From NCBI GenBank assembly GCA_009746045.1, contig RPFO01000231.1:2184400-2216899 (forward strand): 32,500 nucleotides of DNA, written 5' to 3'. The stretch is from Mesostigma viride (taxonomy: Eukaryota > Streptophyta > Mesostigmatophyceae > Mesostigmatales > Mesostigmataceae). Under the pieces are notes generated by a model that saw nothing but the letters and a program-made list of their open reading frames with translations, was not told the origin of the DNA and did no database searches. Shown here piece by piece: positions 19,305 to 27,459 of the stretch. A program made the position numbers and the translations under genes. The stretch's first letter is position 1. Each line of letters opens with the position of its first letter.

Positions 19305-19766
19305 TTATTTTATCGAGAGAAATGTATTGAAGTTTCGACGAAACATTTTTTTCGGGTCGCGCTGGTCGAAGTCGACAGCAAAGAAGTCGTGAGGATCGTC
19401 CTTGACGGCGTGGTCCCATAGCGCGAGAAACTCGTCCGGCGCCACAGCCCCCGCGCTCTCTTCCGCGATCTGTCGCGCGGCTCGATGGTCCTTCGTTCTG
19501 AACAGCGCAAGAAACGATATATTCGCTCGCACTGCTCGTGGTACGCCACCGCTCGTGTACGCCTGTGTCAGGAAAATCATGCTCGTGAGGAAGTGTCTGT
19601 GTTTGAACGCGAAAGCCGCAACAGCGTTTTTGCTAGAGCTCTGATAGAGGGCACTGCCTTGCATGTCGTCTATCAGAATGAGCGACGAAGGAGGACCGTG
19701 CTCGAACCTTGTCGCAGGTTTATCCCAGTTCATTGCATCAAGGCGTAGGTACATGGAGAGGTCCAT
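19305..19766 (-). CDS. FtsK/HerA (A32-like) packaging ATPase, C-terminal part after frameshift
   Basis: 153 aa from the first ATG in this frame; the frame is open back to the T7 run at 19777-19783. It carries the Walker B strand SSLILIDDM (27-35, acidic D33/D34) and MIFLTQAY (63-70), the sensor-like polar motif that follows in A32-type ATPases, then a helical C-terminus. On its own it lacks a Walker A and would not hydrolyse ATP. It is the continuation of the ORF at 19730-20188 in the -1 frame. The intact enzyme would pump viral DNA into the capsid. Confidence 0.85.
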   Translation of the reverse strand: MDLSMYLRLDAMNWDKPATRFEHGPPSSLILIDDMQGSALYQSSSKNAVAAFAFKHRHFLTSMIFLTQAYTSGGVPRAVRANISFLALFRTKDHRAARQIAEESAGAVAPDEFLALWDHAVKDDPHDFFAVDFDQRDPKKMFRRNFNTFLSIK

Positions 19767-20188
19767 GAGTTCTGCGTTTTTTTCCCATCCACGTATTCGC
19801 GTTTGAACGTTTCCCAGACCTTGAGATCGTCCTTGTACCTCTCGTATTCGTGGAGGTCAGACTTGATATGATCTATCATCCCATCGAATGCCAGGTTAGA
19901 GTAGACTTCCATCGTCATAGCTGGTTCCGGGAGCTCCTTGTATTTTGGCTCCGTGTGGGCACTCCCTGAAATGAGGTACAGCTTGTCGAATGAGTTGTTA
20001 GCAAAGTAAGCCTTCGCCATGTTGACTGCCGATGTAGTTTTCCCAGACCGTCGAGCTCCGCAGAAGTTTGCGATGAAATGAAGACTCGGCATATTCGGTG
20101 GAGCAGGACGCTGTGGGGCGTATCGTTGCTTGATGTCTTTGTTCTCGAGTGAATGAATTCGTCGCTCTTCGATGATAGCCATTATCAT
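19730..20188 (-). CDS. FtsK/HerA (A32-like) packaging ATPase, N-terminal part, frameshifted
   Basis: 152 aa. Walker A is FCGARRSGKTTSAVNM (P-loop residues 44-51), preceded by the hydrophobic strand SLHFIANF. The reading frame is lost after the 7-base homopolymer at 19777-19783 (AAAAAAA on the coding strand, flanked by GGG and CGC) and ends 50 nt later. Walker B continues in the -1 frame in the neighbouring ORF. Either one A was lost (mutation or sequencing error), or expression uses -1 ribosomal frameshifting or polymerase slippage. Packaging ATPases are a core gene of PLVs, virophages and Polintons. The start overlaps nothing; the upstream coiled-coil gene ends 12 nt before. Confidence 0.87.
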   Translation of the reverse strand: MIMAIIEERRIHSLENKDIKQRYAPQRPAPPNMPSLHFIANFCGARRSGKTTSAVNMAKAYFANNSFDKLYLISGSAHTEPKYKELPEPAMTMEVYSNLAFDGMIDHIKSDLHEYERYKDDLKVWETFKREYVDGKKTQNSWTSPCTYALMQ

Positions 20189-20200
20189 TCTGAAGACATT

Positions 20201-20728
20201 TTAATCGTCCAGACTAGCAAGGAGAGACGCGCGGATGGCGGCCATGCGCATCTCGTATGGCGTCATCGCGGCAGGTGGCGGTGGTGGAGGTGGGAGCTGC
20301 CGGGTCTTGATCGGGGATGGCGGAGAGTCCGGCTCTGTCTCCTTGGGCTTTCGACCCCGTCTTGGTTTTGGCGTGTCGGCGGGGGTTGAGGCGACAGAAT
20401 CTTCAGCGAGAAGGCGTTCAATGCGCGATTTGTTACGGGCTTCTTGCAGCTCCAGTTCGACTAGCCTTTGCCGCTGAATCTCCAATTCCTTTGCAAGGAC
20501 CTTACGTTTCGTTATCTCTGCCTCCTTTTCCTCGTTTCGTCTCTTCTCCCTCTCGGCTTTTGCGCGTTGCTGGTAAACTCTCATTTTGTCGCGAAGGGCT
20601 TTTTTCTGTTCATCATTCAGCGGTTGTCCCTTTCGAATTGTCTTGACCAGGTCAACCTGCTCTTCCCGCGTCTCGGCGAAGGTTTCGTCTTGGTAGCTCG
20701 TTGGGGTCTCTGAAGCCTCAGAGGCCAT
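20201..20728 (-). CDS. Charged coiled-coil protein of unknown function
   Basis: 175 aa. Residues 20-115 are rich in Glu, Lys, Arg and Gln with heptad-like Leu spacing (DKMRVYQQRAKAEREKRRN, LAKELEIQRQRLVELELQ), predicting a long coiled coil. Then comes a basic PRRGRKPK patch (about 122-129), a run of seven prolines (145-151) and a C-terminal helix MTPYEMRMAAIRASLLASL. The PYEMR core with similar flanks is also in the helicase (SPYEMRLKAVYEL), suggesting a shared binding motif. It starts the left arm and faces the 1052-aa gene across a 24-bp spacer. No function can be assigned; a scaffold or DNA-packaging accessory role is possible. Confidence 0.75.
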   Translation of the reverse strand: MASEASETPTSYQDETFAETREEQVDLVKTIRKGQPLNDEQKKALRDKMRVYQQRAKAEREKRRNEEKEAEITKRKVLAKELEIQRQRLVELELQEARNKSRIERLLAEDSVASTPADTPKPRRGRKPKETEPDSPPSPIKTRQLPPPPPPPAAMTPYEMRMAAIRASLLASLDD

Positions 20729-20752
20729 GTTTATATTCTAGGCAGATAATAA
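20729..20752. promoter_or_regulatory. 24-bp divergent promoter region between the two gene arms
   Basis: Only 24 bp separate the start codons of the leftward coiled-coil gene and the rightward 1052-aa gene. The spacer is AT-rich: TTTATATTCTAG on one side and CAGATAATAA on the other. A bidirectional core promoter must fit here or extend into the coding regions. Confidence 0.55.
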
Positions 20753-23700
20753 ATGGTAGTGATTTCGACTCTCAACCGGCCCATAAACCTCGCAACCGGC
20801 TTGACGGTCGACCAAGAAACAGACGCGCGAATCGCAAGCGTTGAACAGGACATTGTAGCGTTGCAATTATCCCAGGTTCATCCATTTGACTTGCATACGA
20901 TTGTTGATGGCGTGCGGGTGTGTTACCCAAGTGAGCCAACAAGTTTGCGTTTAGGCGATGATTACGACGAGGAGACGGCCGCGGACCCTATCGAGTCATT
21001 TTTTAAGCTGGTAGTGGATGGGAAATCGTGGTTTAAAGACCAAGCCATATTCGAAAACATGTACGTAAAAAGCAGCTTCATAGACATCGAGACACCGAGC
21101 AATGGGGTCATGTCATTCCATTTTGACGCTGATACGCTCCAAGACCCAGGCCATCGAATACCGACCCGCACACAGCTAGACTTTCTGTTCGACAACTTGG
21201 GTATCGGCTATACTACTCTGACAAATCCAAACGCGCCATTTGTCATGCATTATGAAGATGGAACGACGGCTTCTCATGACAATGCCTTTAGCGTCATCAA
21301 TGACCAAGACGTGCGTGTTGAGTTGCCATATATCGTCAACAGCGGAGAAGTAAGCGGAATTTGCGATTTTGTCGCGAGAGACTACCAGTCCTCATTTTAT
21401 GCAGCGGGGAACAACTTGGTTAACCCAGATGTCGGATACCCGTATTTCAAGGACCTGTATTTTGGATATGGCGGGACGCGATTTTCGGGTAGCCCTTTGC
21501 TAGTCGAGCAAATCTCGTTTTCCACCATGAGAGACCACAACCGCCCTGCCGCGCTAACCGGGCGTTCTTTCACAATAACCCGATCCTATGCAAAACTCTC
21601 TAGCTGGAGAATTGGCAGGATCGATGAATTGAACGCTGTCACTTGGCTAGTAGTCACCTACCCTTTTCAGACGTATGAATGCATCCCAGGGCTTTCGATA
21701 GTACAAGGCATCAAAGATTGCGTCCCTAGCGCCTACCTGAGAAAACTCCCTTTGCGATGGTACATCAACAACGTTCGACTCACGGAGGCCTCTCCGACGA
21801 TTGGCGGGTTCACGCTATCTGTGAACGGAGGACTGCGTGGTGAGGATGCTCTAGTTACCAACTTGACAAGTACCGACACGGGAAAATGGCTGAGTTACGA
21901 GCTAGACCTCTTCGATGACTCTACCATTACCTCGTTTACGACTAGGAAGGCGGGGGTCATGGTAGGTGTCTCGAAACTTTCTACAACCTCTAGTGGGATA
22001 CGATCAAAGAGCAAGTTTGTATCATACGCGAATCCAATGAGGATAGCAATTACAGCACTGGCGGACCCTGTCGTTGGGTGGGGGATGAACCTCGAAAACC
22101 CAGTCAGTTTCAACTTGCATATAGAGGGGGGTGTCAAGGCAACCTTGTCAGGGATTAACTATTTCACGTACACACCAACCGACCACGAAAGCGCTAATAC
22201 GGACATTTATTACAGCTTCACATGCCCAAGAGACTACCCCAACCTCTCTGGGGAGAACGCGACAGTAGAAGGGACTCATGACACCCTTCGCAGTTTAGAC
22301 GTCCTTTCTCGTAATATCTTCACGACTTCTCAGGCAGAGTCATCGAAGTACTACTTTGAACCGAATGACCCCACGAGCTTTTATTTGATAAAAACAGCCA
22401 CGCCGGCTCCATCAAAGTGTGTCGTTTTTGCAAACGAGTTAATAGACGGTCCGTTCTGCATGTGTTTTCGCATGTATCTTGGAAGCAATGACGCTTTTGT
22501 GTCATTTGCTGAGAACACGATGAGTTTATCTGGAAAGTATCATCCGGCCGTTACGGACGGACACTCAAATTGGAGAAACGCTCAAACGACCCATTGGGCC
22601 ATGCTTGGGGTCAACCTTCACCACTCCGACTATGCTCTCGACCTGTATGACAACCTCAAGGCAAGAGTGCGATACACACTCAATAGCTCGTGGAGGCAGC
22701 AGTTGAGTTACTGGGTTGCGTTTCGACGACGGTCTGACGGAATAGTCGAGAGGTATATAGCCAAGACACTCCCAACTAGGATGAGTCAGATGACAAAAAT
22801 CTCAAACAGCGCCGGGATTTTCACATCCACGCCAACAGATATCATTGATCCATACGTGCCAATGCCCCTACGGCCAGTTATGCACCTGTCAGGAGAATAC
22901 CACGCCATTGAAATAGCGAACATCGAAGACGATCTCACGGCTGTTGAGCTAGATTCCATCTTCACGAATAACCCCTCCGGGACCTGTACAAAGGGAGGAG
23001 ATGTGATCCAACTACGACACCGGGGCACCGCGGGGCAGAACTGTTCCATCTTCGGCAAGTATTCCGTAACAAAGCCAGTGCCTGGAGCTACCAATCTATG
23101 GTTCAAGGAGCTCACATTGACGGATGAAAGCATGATTCACACAGTGGTCAAGTGCCCAACAACGTCTTATGAGGCGCAACTCGTGACGTACCCTGTCCAA
23201 CTCTATGGAGTACTTCCAGCCCGTCAAGCCATTAAGAAGTTCAGCGTTGTCATGGGGTTCGACCCGACAAAAGTGAGCAATGTTGCCGGGCAGGTTACAT
23301 GTGTCTTTGGAGCGGAGTGGGCAGGGGGTACAAATGTCTTCACCCCAGGGACAAACACGGTAACCATCACGTCCACCCTCGCAAACACGTTTGTACCAGT
23401 CGTTGGTGGGCTCACTCACCTTGCAACGGTCACATTTGCCACTGTGCTCAGTCCCACCCTTTCTGGACCCGGTGCTCTTGTCCTCGATACGAGCGTGTGT
23501 GGGTATTATGACAACGCATTGGTGCTAATAGGCACAACTCATGGGTTAGACGTCGCCCAGTTCACTGACATCAACGAGACGCGGAGGATATCCCACACCA
23601 TCCCCGGTCTGCGGCCTCCTGTGTACGACTACTTCATCCCTCAGCTATGGCACGGTACCCCCACGGCCACGCTGTCATTCCACGACCCAGCCAACCAAAG

Positions 23701-23911
23701 CGAGCTCACTTTGCCAACGTCCTTGGAGCACGTGTACCTTCGCGTCAATTTCACGGGTGCCTTACCAACCATCCTCGACCTCTCTAACCCTTATCGAATG
23801 AAGGCAAAAGCAGTGGGAACCGGGCTCCCATTCCTGATATTCGCGCCTTATTGGTCCGTCGTCCCGGGTACACAGAAGATGATGGCAAGTTCCAAATCCT
23901 GCTACATTTAA
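20753..23911 (+). CDS. Large (1052 aa) putative virion surface or structural protein
   Basis: Not recognised as a whole. The first 45 residues contain a short amphipathic heptad stretch (ARIASVEQDIVALQLSQV), as at the base of trimeric fibres. The rest is a beta-rich, Thr/Ser/Asn/Tyr-rich protein with few charged runs, as in tail fibres and adhesins. Near residues 820-890, FSVVMGFDPTKVSNV followed by HLATVTFATVLS resembles the beginning and end of cohesin-type beta-sandwich domains; this is a weak resemblance. No membrane segment is evident. It is the longest gene of the right arm, in front of the penton-capsid block, so a virion role (spike, fibre or tape-like protein) is inferred from position and composition. 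Confidence 0.72.
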   Translation: MVVISTLNRPINLATGLTVDQETDARIASVEQDIVALQLSQVHPFDLHTIVDGVRVCYPSEPTSLRLGDDYDEETAADPIESFFKLVVDGKSWFKDQAIFENMYVKSSFIDIETPSNGVMSFHFDADTLQDPGHRIPTRTQLDFLFDNLGIGYTTLTNPNAPFVMHYEDGTTASHDNAFSVINDQDVRVELPYIVNSGEVSGICDFVARDYQSSFYAAGNNLVNPDVGYPYFKDLYFGYGGTRFSGSPLLVEQISFSTMRDHNRPAALTGRSFTITRSYAKLSSWRIGRIDELNAVTWLVVTYPFQTYECIPGLSIVQGIKDCVPSAYLRKLPLRWYINNVRLTEASPTIGGFTLSVNGGLRGEDALVTNLTSTDTGKWLSYELDLFDDSTITSFTTRKAGVMVGVSKLSTTSSGIRSKSKFVSYANPMRIAITALADPVVGWGMNLENPVSFNLHIEGGVKATLSGINYFTYTPTDHESANTDIYYSFTCPRDYPNLSGENATVEGTHDTLRSLDVLSRNIFTTSQAESSKYYFEPNDPTSFYLIKTATPAPSKCVVFANELIDGPFCMCFRMYLGSNDAFVSFAENTMSLSGKYHPAVTDGHSNWRNAQTTHWAMLGVNLHHSDYALDLYDNLKARVRYTLNSSWRQQLSYWVAFRRRSDGIVERYIAKTLPTRMSQMTKISNSAGIFTSTPTDIIDPYVPMPLRPVMHLSGEYHAIEIANIEDDLTAVELDSIFTNNPSGTCTKGGDVIQLRHRGTAGQNCSIFGKYSVTKPVPGATNLWFKELTLTDESMIHTVVKCPTTSYEAQLVTYPVQLYGVLPARQAIKKFSVVMGFDPTKVSNVAGQVTCVFGAEWAGGTNVFTPGTNTVTITSTLANTFVPVVGGLTHLATVTFATVLSPTLSGPGALVLDTSVCGYYDNALVLIGTTHGLDVAQFTDINETRRISHTIPGLRPPVYDYFIPQLWHGTPTATLSFHDPANQSELTLPTSLEHVYLRVNFTGALPTILDLSNPYRMKAKAVGTGLPFLIFAPYWSVVPGTQKMMASSKSCYI

Positions 23912-24051
23912 ACCGGATCCCACCAACAGGCTACTCTGCCCCTATCACCCTATCCAACAACTTCTGCAAATCCCGAGCTGGGACCGCCGCAACGGCTGTG
24001 TCGAAGACGATCACGTGGACGAGCGCATAAAAATCTCTCGCATAAGTAAAC
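23912..24051. other. 140-bp intergenic spacer
   Basis: Separates the 1052-aa gene from the basic-protein gene. CGCATAAAAATC at about 24024-24035, about 20 nt before the next ATG, is a plausible TATA-like element. Confidence 0.4.
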
Positions 24052-24399
24052 ATGCCACCAAGGAAAACGAAACGCGGCCGACGCTCAGGACGAAAACGCG
24101 CGCCTACCACTACGACGTCCACAAGAGTCTCCTCTAGGTCCTCCAATTCCGTCAAGAACACGATCGTAATCAACTCGCGACCACACAGAGCTCCCGCTGC
24201 CAAGGGGAAAGTAGCGGAAGCTCGCGGGTTCAGAGACGCGATTCTGTTGGCGGCCCTGTCCAACGTCGCGCAACCGGTTCGCGTCCCGATGATGCCAATC
24301 GACAACTCATTAGGAGGTGGCGTAAGCGTCGCCACACCAGCAACCGCGGCTGGCGGCGCGACGACGGCAGCTGCTACAACACCGATGAGCCGGTTGTAG
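24052..24399 (+). CDS. Small basic protein, candidate DNA-condensing virion protein
   Basis: 115 aa. Residues 1-20 are protamine-like (MPPRKTKRGRRSGRKRAPTT), followed by a Ser/Thr/Arg-rich segment, a short hydrophobic helix (FRDAILLAALSNVA, about 60-73) and a Gly/Ala/Thr-rich tail. The very basic N-terminus suggests binding to packaged DNA, comparable in concept to adenovirus core proteins, but no homology is claimed. It lies in the virion gene arm. Confidence 0.65.
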   Translation: MPPRKTKRGRRSGRKRAPTTTTSTRVSSRSSNSVKNTIVINSRPHRAPAAKGKVAEARGFRDAILLAALSNVAQPVRVPMMPIDNSLGGGVSVATPATAAGGATTAAATTPMSRL

Positions 24400-24499
24400 T
24401 GGCGCCACCAGCAGCTCCCGCCAGAGCAACAGGTTCAGGGTCGGTAGAAGATTGAAGATATACCGAGGTGGTGCGAGTGGGAGGAAGGAGACGGCGGAA

Positions 24500-24793
24500 A
24501 TGGGAACGGATCCCATGTTTGTCTTCGGTGAGACCGCGGTGCCTAGAGAGCCAGCGCCACCTTTGACATCAGATACCGGAACCGGACCTGCCCGGTTTCC
24601 GTGCACCGAGCCTGGATGCACGAGGGACTTTAAAAGCCAAGGCGGAAGGACGACTCATATCAACAGAATTCATAAAAGGCCCCAAGGCAGGACGGTGGGC
24701 GGTGAGCCAGTGGTAGTTGGCTCGGGTGGAAGAGAGAGGATGAGAGCAGCCAGGTTAGCTGCCTTGGGAATGGCTACGGGTATCCGTGCCTAA
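24500..24793 (+). CDS. C2H2 zinc-finger protein
   Basis: 97 aa from the first ATG; the frame is open upstream to 24389, but only non-ATG codons precede (a TTG at 24452). A single C2H2 finger is clear: C35 and C40 in FPCTEPGCTRDF, H53 and H58 in HINRIHKRP (C-x4-C-x12-H-x4-H with the central Phe). The flanks are Pro/Gly-rich. A single finger could bind DNA, RNA or protein; a regulator of viral transcription or a minor capsid component are both possible. The finger has the spacing of eukaryotic C2H2 proteins, so host origin is conceivable. Confidence 0.72.
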   Translation: MGTDPMFVFGETAVPREPAPPLTSDTGTGPARFPCTEPGCTRDFKSQGGRTTHINRIHKRPQGRTVGGEPVVVGSGGRERMRAARLAALGMATGIRA

Positions 24794-24822
24794 AAAATAT
24801 CTGTGTGTGATAATATTACGCA

Positions 24823-25005
24823 ATGGATCCAATTTTCACAGAGTCTGACCTGATCGAGATTTCTCAGTGGATGGTACTGTACCCTAGCATGCCACGAGAG
24901 TTCATCGAGGCCGCGTTTTTGTATTGTAGAAAGAAACCTATGACTGGGAAAGGAAAGCGCGCTCTCAAACGCGCTTTCAAGGACGCAAAAGAGGCGAAGT
25001 GGTAG
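24823..25005 (+). CDS. Small unknown protein (60 aa)
   Basis: An acidic first half (MDPIFTESDLIEISQWMV) and a strongly basic C-terminus (MTGKGKRALKRAFKDAKEAKW). Preceded by GATAATATTACGCA directly before the ATG. It sits in a short gap between the zinc-finger gene and the penton gene. The ordered acidic and basic halves and good start context favour a real gene, but I recognise no family. Confidence 0.55.
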   Translation: MDPIFTESDLIEISQWMVLYPSMPREFIEAAFLYCRKKPMTGKGKRALKRAFKDAKEAKW

Positions 25006-25056
25006 TTCTGAATAGACCCGAAATCAAATCGGAGTTGATGGTAGAGAGCTAAGCAT

Positions 25057-25896
25057 ATGAAAGACCATGTTCAAGAGACGATCCTTTTGACCCTTAGAAC
25101 TGCTGACAGGGCGAGGGGTGACTTGGCTGCTCCCACGTGGGACATCCCCATGGGCCTTTTGGACGACTTCCACGACGTGGGTCTCGAGTTACTCTCAGTC
25201 CCATACGAGCAAGCGCACATCACTTCGAGAAATAACAAGTTCCTTTTCACCACACAAGTAACATCAGACACCCATGAGATATTTCTCCCCCACGGCTCAT
25301 ACACGTGTTTGGAGAACAGGGCCAACATTGAGAACGCACTACGAGTGCACGACCCTGGGATGACGGTGACATACGATCGCGCGAAGAGCAAGTACACTTT
25401 TTCATCTCCCAATGCGTTTTCCATCCAGGTCTCTGAATACGCAGGAAGGGTACTCGGCCTTCTCCCACTAGCATACCAATCCACGACGTCTCTCACTTCG
25501 AACAGACCTGCCACAAACGGTCGGTTGAGCTCCGTGTTCGTGTACACCGACCTAGTCCGCGGGAATGTGGTATCTTCCCCCCAGGGCGCCCAGTATGGCG
25601 GGCTCCTTGCCGTCCTGCCAGTGATGTCGCAGTACCTGGAGCCCATAGTGTGGATGTCGTACCAGCCTCTGTGGCAGCATTTGAGAGAGTCGCCAACTTC
25701 CATCTCGTTGCGGTTGTTGGACGAGGATGACCAGCCGATAGACGTGTACACCGACTGGGTTGCTCAGCTAGCCTTCCGCATCTCGCCGCAGAAAGTGATC
25801 GGCTCAGAGGCCCGCAAGATATCGCGGGTCTTGAAGTACGTCGCGCTCAAGGACCCAGACGACAAATTTTCTCAGCCTATACCATATCAAAGTTGA
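25057..25896 (+). CDS. Minor capsid (penton) protein, single jelly-roll
   Basis: 279 aa. It shows the pattern of PLV/virophage penton proteins: an early NNKFLFTTQV strand (59-68), then IFLPHGSYTCLENRANIENAL (about 75-95, the ...P.GsYt...l...l signature), YTFSSPNAFSIQVSEYAGRVLGLLP (about 113-137), SVFVYTDLVRGNVV, LLAVLPV, and SISLRLLDEDDQPIDVYTDW near the C-terminus. Pentons of this family occupy the fivefold vertices of the icosahedral capsid and are single jelly-roll proteins. The gene lies immediately before a small amphipathic protein and the major capsid protein, a neighbourhood typical of this virus class. Confidence 0.82.
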   Translation: MKDHVQETILLTLRTADRARGDLAAPTWDIPMGLLDDFHDVGLELLSVPYEQAHITSRNNKFLFTTQVTSDTHEIFLPHGSYTCLENRANIENALRVHDPGMTVTYDRAKSKYTFSSPNAFSIQVSEYAGRVLGLLPLAYQSTTSLTSNRPATNGRLSSVFVYTDLVRGNVVSSPQGAQYGGLLAVLPVMSQYLEPIVWMSYQPLWQHLRESPTSISLRLLDEDDQPIDVYTDWVAQLAFRISPQKVIGSEARKISRVLKYVALKDPDDKFSQPIPYQS

Positions 25897-25897
25897 A

Positions 25898-26185
25898 ATG
25901 TTTGATCGAGTCTTCGGAAAGGTCGCCTCTGTCGTTCGTAAAGTCGGCCATGCTGCGGGGGATGCTATTCGAAAGGTCGGCCATGGCGCGCGCACGGCAC
26001 AGGCTTTGTTGAAGACCGCGGACGCCGTTTTTGGAGGGGTGCCAGGAGAAATCGTGAGGAACACGCCGGTGCTCAGCAACATCGCGGGGTTCGCGGACGC
26101 TGGGTTGAAGGCACTCTCGAGCTTTGACAAGAGGGTCGAGGCTCACCGACAAGACAACCCATTACTAGGAGAGATCTTACGGTAA
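25898..26185 (+). CDS. Small amphipathic basic protein between penton and capsid genes
   Basis: 95 aa. The N-terminus contains an imperfect internal repeat (VVRKVGHAAGD and AIRKVGHGAR) that would form a cationic amphipathic helix, followed by hydrophobic and amphipathic helices. Its ATG begins one base after the penton stop codon, so it may depend on the penton transcript. Position and character recall the membrane-lytic capsid cement proteins of related viruses (adenovirus pVI type), but this is an analogy, not a homology claim. Confidence 0.7.
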   Translation: MFDRVFGKVASVVRKVGHAAGDAIRKVGHGARTAQALLKTADAVFGGVPGEIVRNTPVLSNIAGFADAGLKALSSFDKRVEAHRQDNPLLGEILR

Positions 26186-26213
26186 AATAATCTAAGCACA
26201 TGGGTATACATCG

Positions 26214-27428
26214 ATGGATCGCGCTATCCCCCGCTCAATGCAGCACGTCATCAAGTCCCTCGGGCAGCACATGACCCAAAGGGTGCAGCTCTCCACTACC
26301 TCCGCGGCCACTGACGTGCGTCACGGGTCGACTATCAGCGTGCGCCTGCCTACGTCCGGTTTTTGCGACTTGCACACCATCTGCATGAACTTCAAGGGAT
26401 GGACGGCTACTACCGCTGGATATGCGACATTTCCGTCACACACCTCGTCTCTAATCAAGCGACTAGAAGTCTTGGTTGGAGGACAGCAAGTTGACAACAT
26501 CAACGATTATAGCCAGTTGTACCATACTCTGCTCGCGTCTCATGGAGGGTCGAGCTACAACCAATCTCAGAGGCCTGCTGGATGGGCTGACAATGCCGTC
26601 GCGGCCCCTGTGGCGAATATTGCGGAAGCCGACGCTAAACCAGGGTGCATTGATCATTTTATCGGGTTTCTTAGCGGCAATCCAAGGATTGTGGACATGT
26701 CTCTCATGCCACCAATCGAGGTCAGGGTGACACTGATGGATGCCGGTGTTCTCATCCCTAGTGCAGCAGGGGCTGGCCTATCGTATACTCTCAAGGATAT
26801 CTATTGGTCCATCGAAGTGTACCGATTTCAAGAAGATGTCATCGGCCAGGTCCTGTCTAGTCGGCTGGCACAAGGTGGGACTATCCCATACACGTGGAAT
26901 ACTTGGACTTCAACAAAGCAGTCGCTTGGTACGAGTAACGCATACTCAATGAAGGCGAGCTTATCTTCCATGAGCGCCTCGAAGCTTTTGGCAGTCCAAG
27001 TTTCTGCTGCCGCTGACGTTGCGAACGGTGCTGGTAATAATATGTTCTTCCATACTGGCGACACGCTCACTGGCTTCCAATTTGACATCAACGGGAATTA
27101 CCAGACCCCAGCGTACTCTATGGGTCCTACAGAGGCATGGGTGAATCTGCTCTCGACTTTTGGCGACCAAGGGAACATTGGGGCTCCAGCCTCCATTACC
27201 GTGACTGAGGCATATTGGCCCACGCGATATTTCACTATGGCAGCACACCTTAACATGCCATCCGCTGGAGAGGGGTGGCAGTCAGGTCTCGACTTGAGGG
27301 GCACGGCCAGCGTCGTCACTCTCCGCGTCTCCAAGACAGGCGGCACGGACCTCGTCTTGTACATCTTTGCCGAGTCCGAGTCACGCATGGACATCGGCGC
27401 GGGTCGCCAGGCCGTCGTCCAGCTGTAA
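26214..27428 (+). CDS. Major capsid protein, double jelly-roll
   Basis: 404 aa, a little shorter than many Polinton capsid proteins but usual for PLVs. The most telling block is LIKRLEVLVGGQQVDNINDY followed by SQLYHTLL (about 80-107), the gG..i..i..Y..ly signature of PLV/virophage capsid proteins. Further jelly-roll strands are MPPIEVRVTLMDAGVLIP, YWSIEVYRF and, at the end, VTLRVSKTGGTDLVLYIFAESE. The protein should form the pseudo-hexameric capsomers. A GTATACA box sits 3 nt before the ATG. It directly follows the penton and the small amphipathic protein. Confidence 0.9.
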   Translation: MDRAIPRSMQHVIKSLGQHMTQRVQLSTTSAATDVRHGSTISVRLPTSGFCDLHTICMNFKGWTATTAGYATFPSHTSSLIKRLEVLVGGQQVDNINDYSQLYHTLLASHGGSSYNQSQRPAGWADNAVAAPVANIAEADAKPGCIDHFIGFLSGNPRIVDMSLMPPIEVRVTLMDAGVLIPSAAGAGLSYTLKDIYWSIEVYRFQEDVIGQVLSSRLAQGGTIPYTWNTWTSTKQSLGTSNAYSMKASLSSMSASKLLAVQVSAAADVANGAGNNMFFHTGDTLTGFQFDINGNYQTPAYSMGPTEAWVNLLSTFGDQGNIGAPASITVTEAYWPTRYFTMAAHLNMPSAGEGWQSGLDLRGTASVVTLRVSKTGGTDLVLYIFAESESRMDIGAGRQAVVQL

Positions 27429-27459
27429 AAATCTCCCTCTCTAGTATACTGTGTCTTCG

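Noticed and set aside
19305-20188. Two separate genes instead of one ATPase
   Set aside because: Walker A and Walker B of one ATPase are split between them, and the switch point is a homopolymer run.
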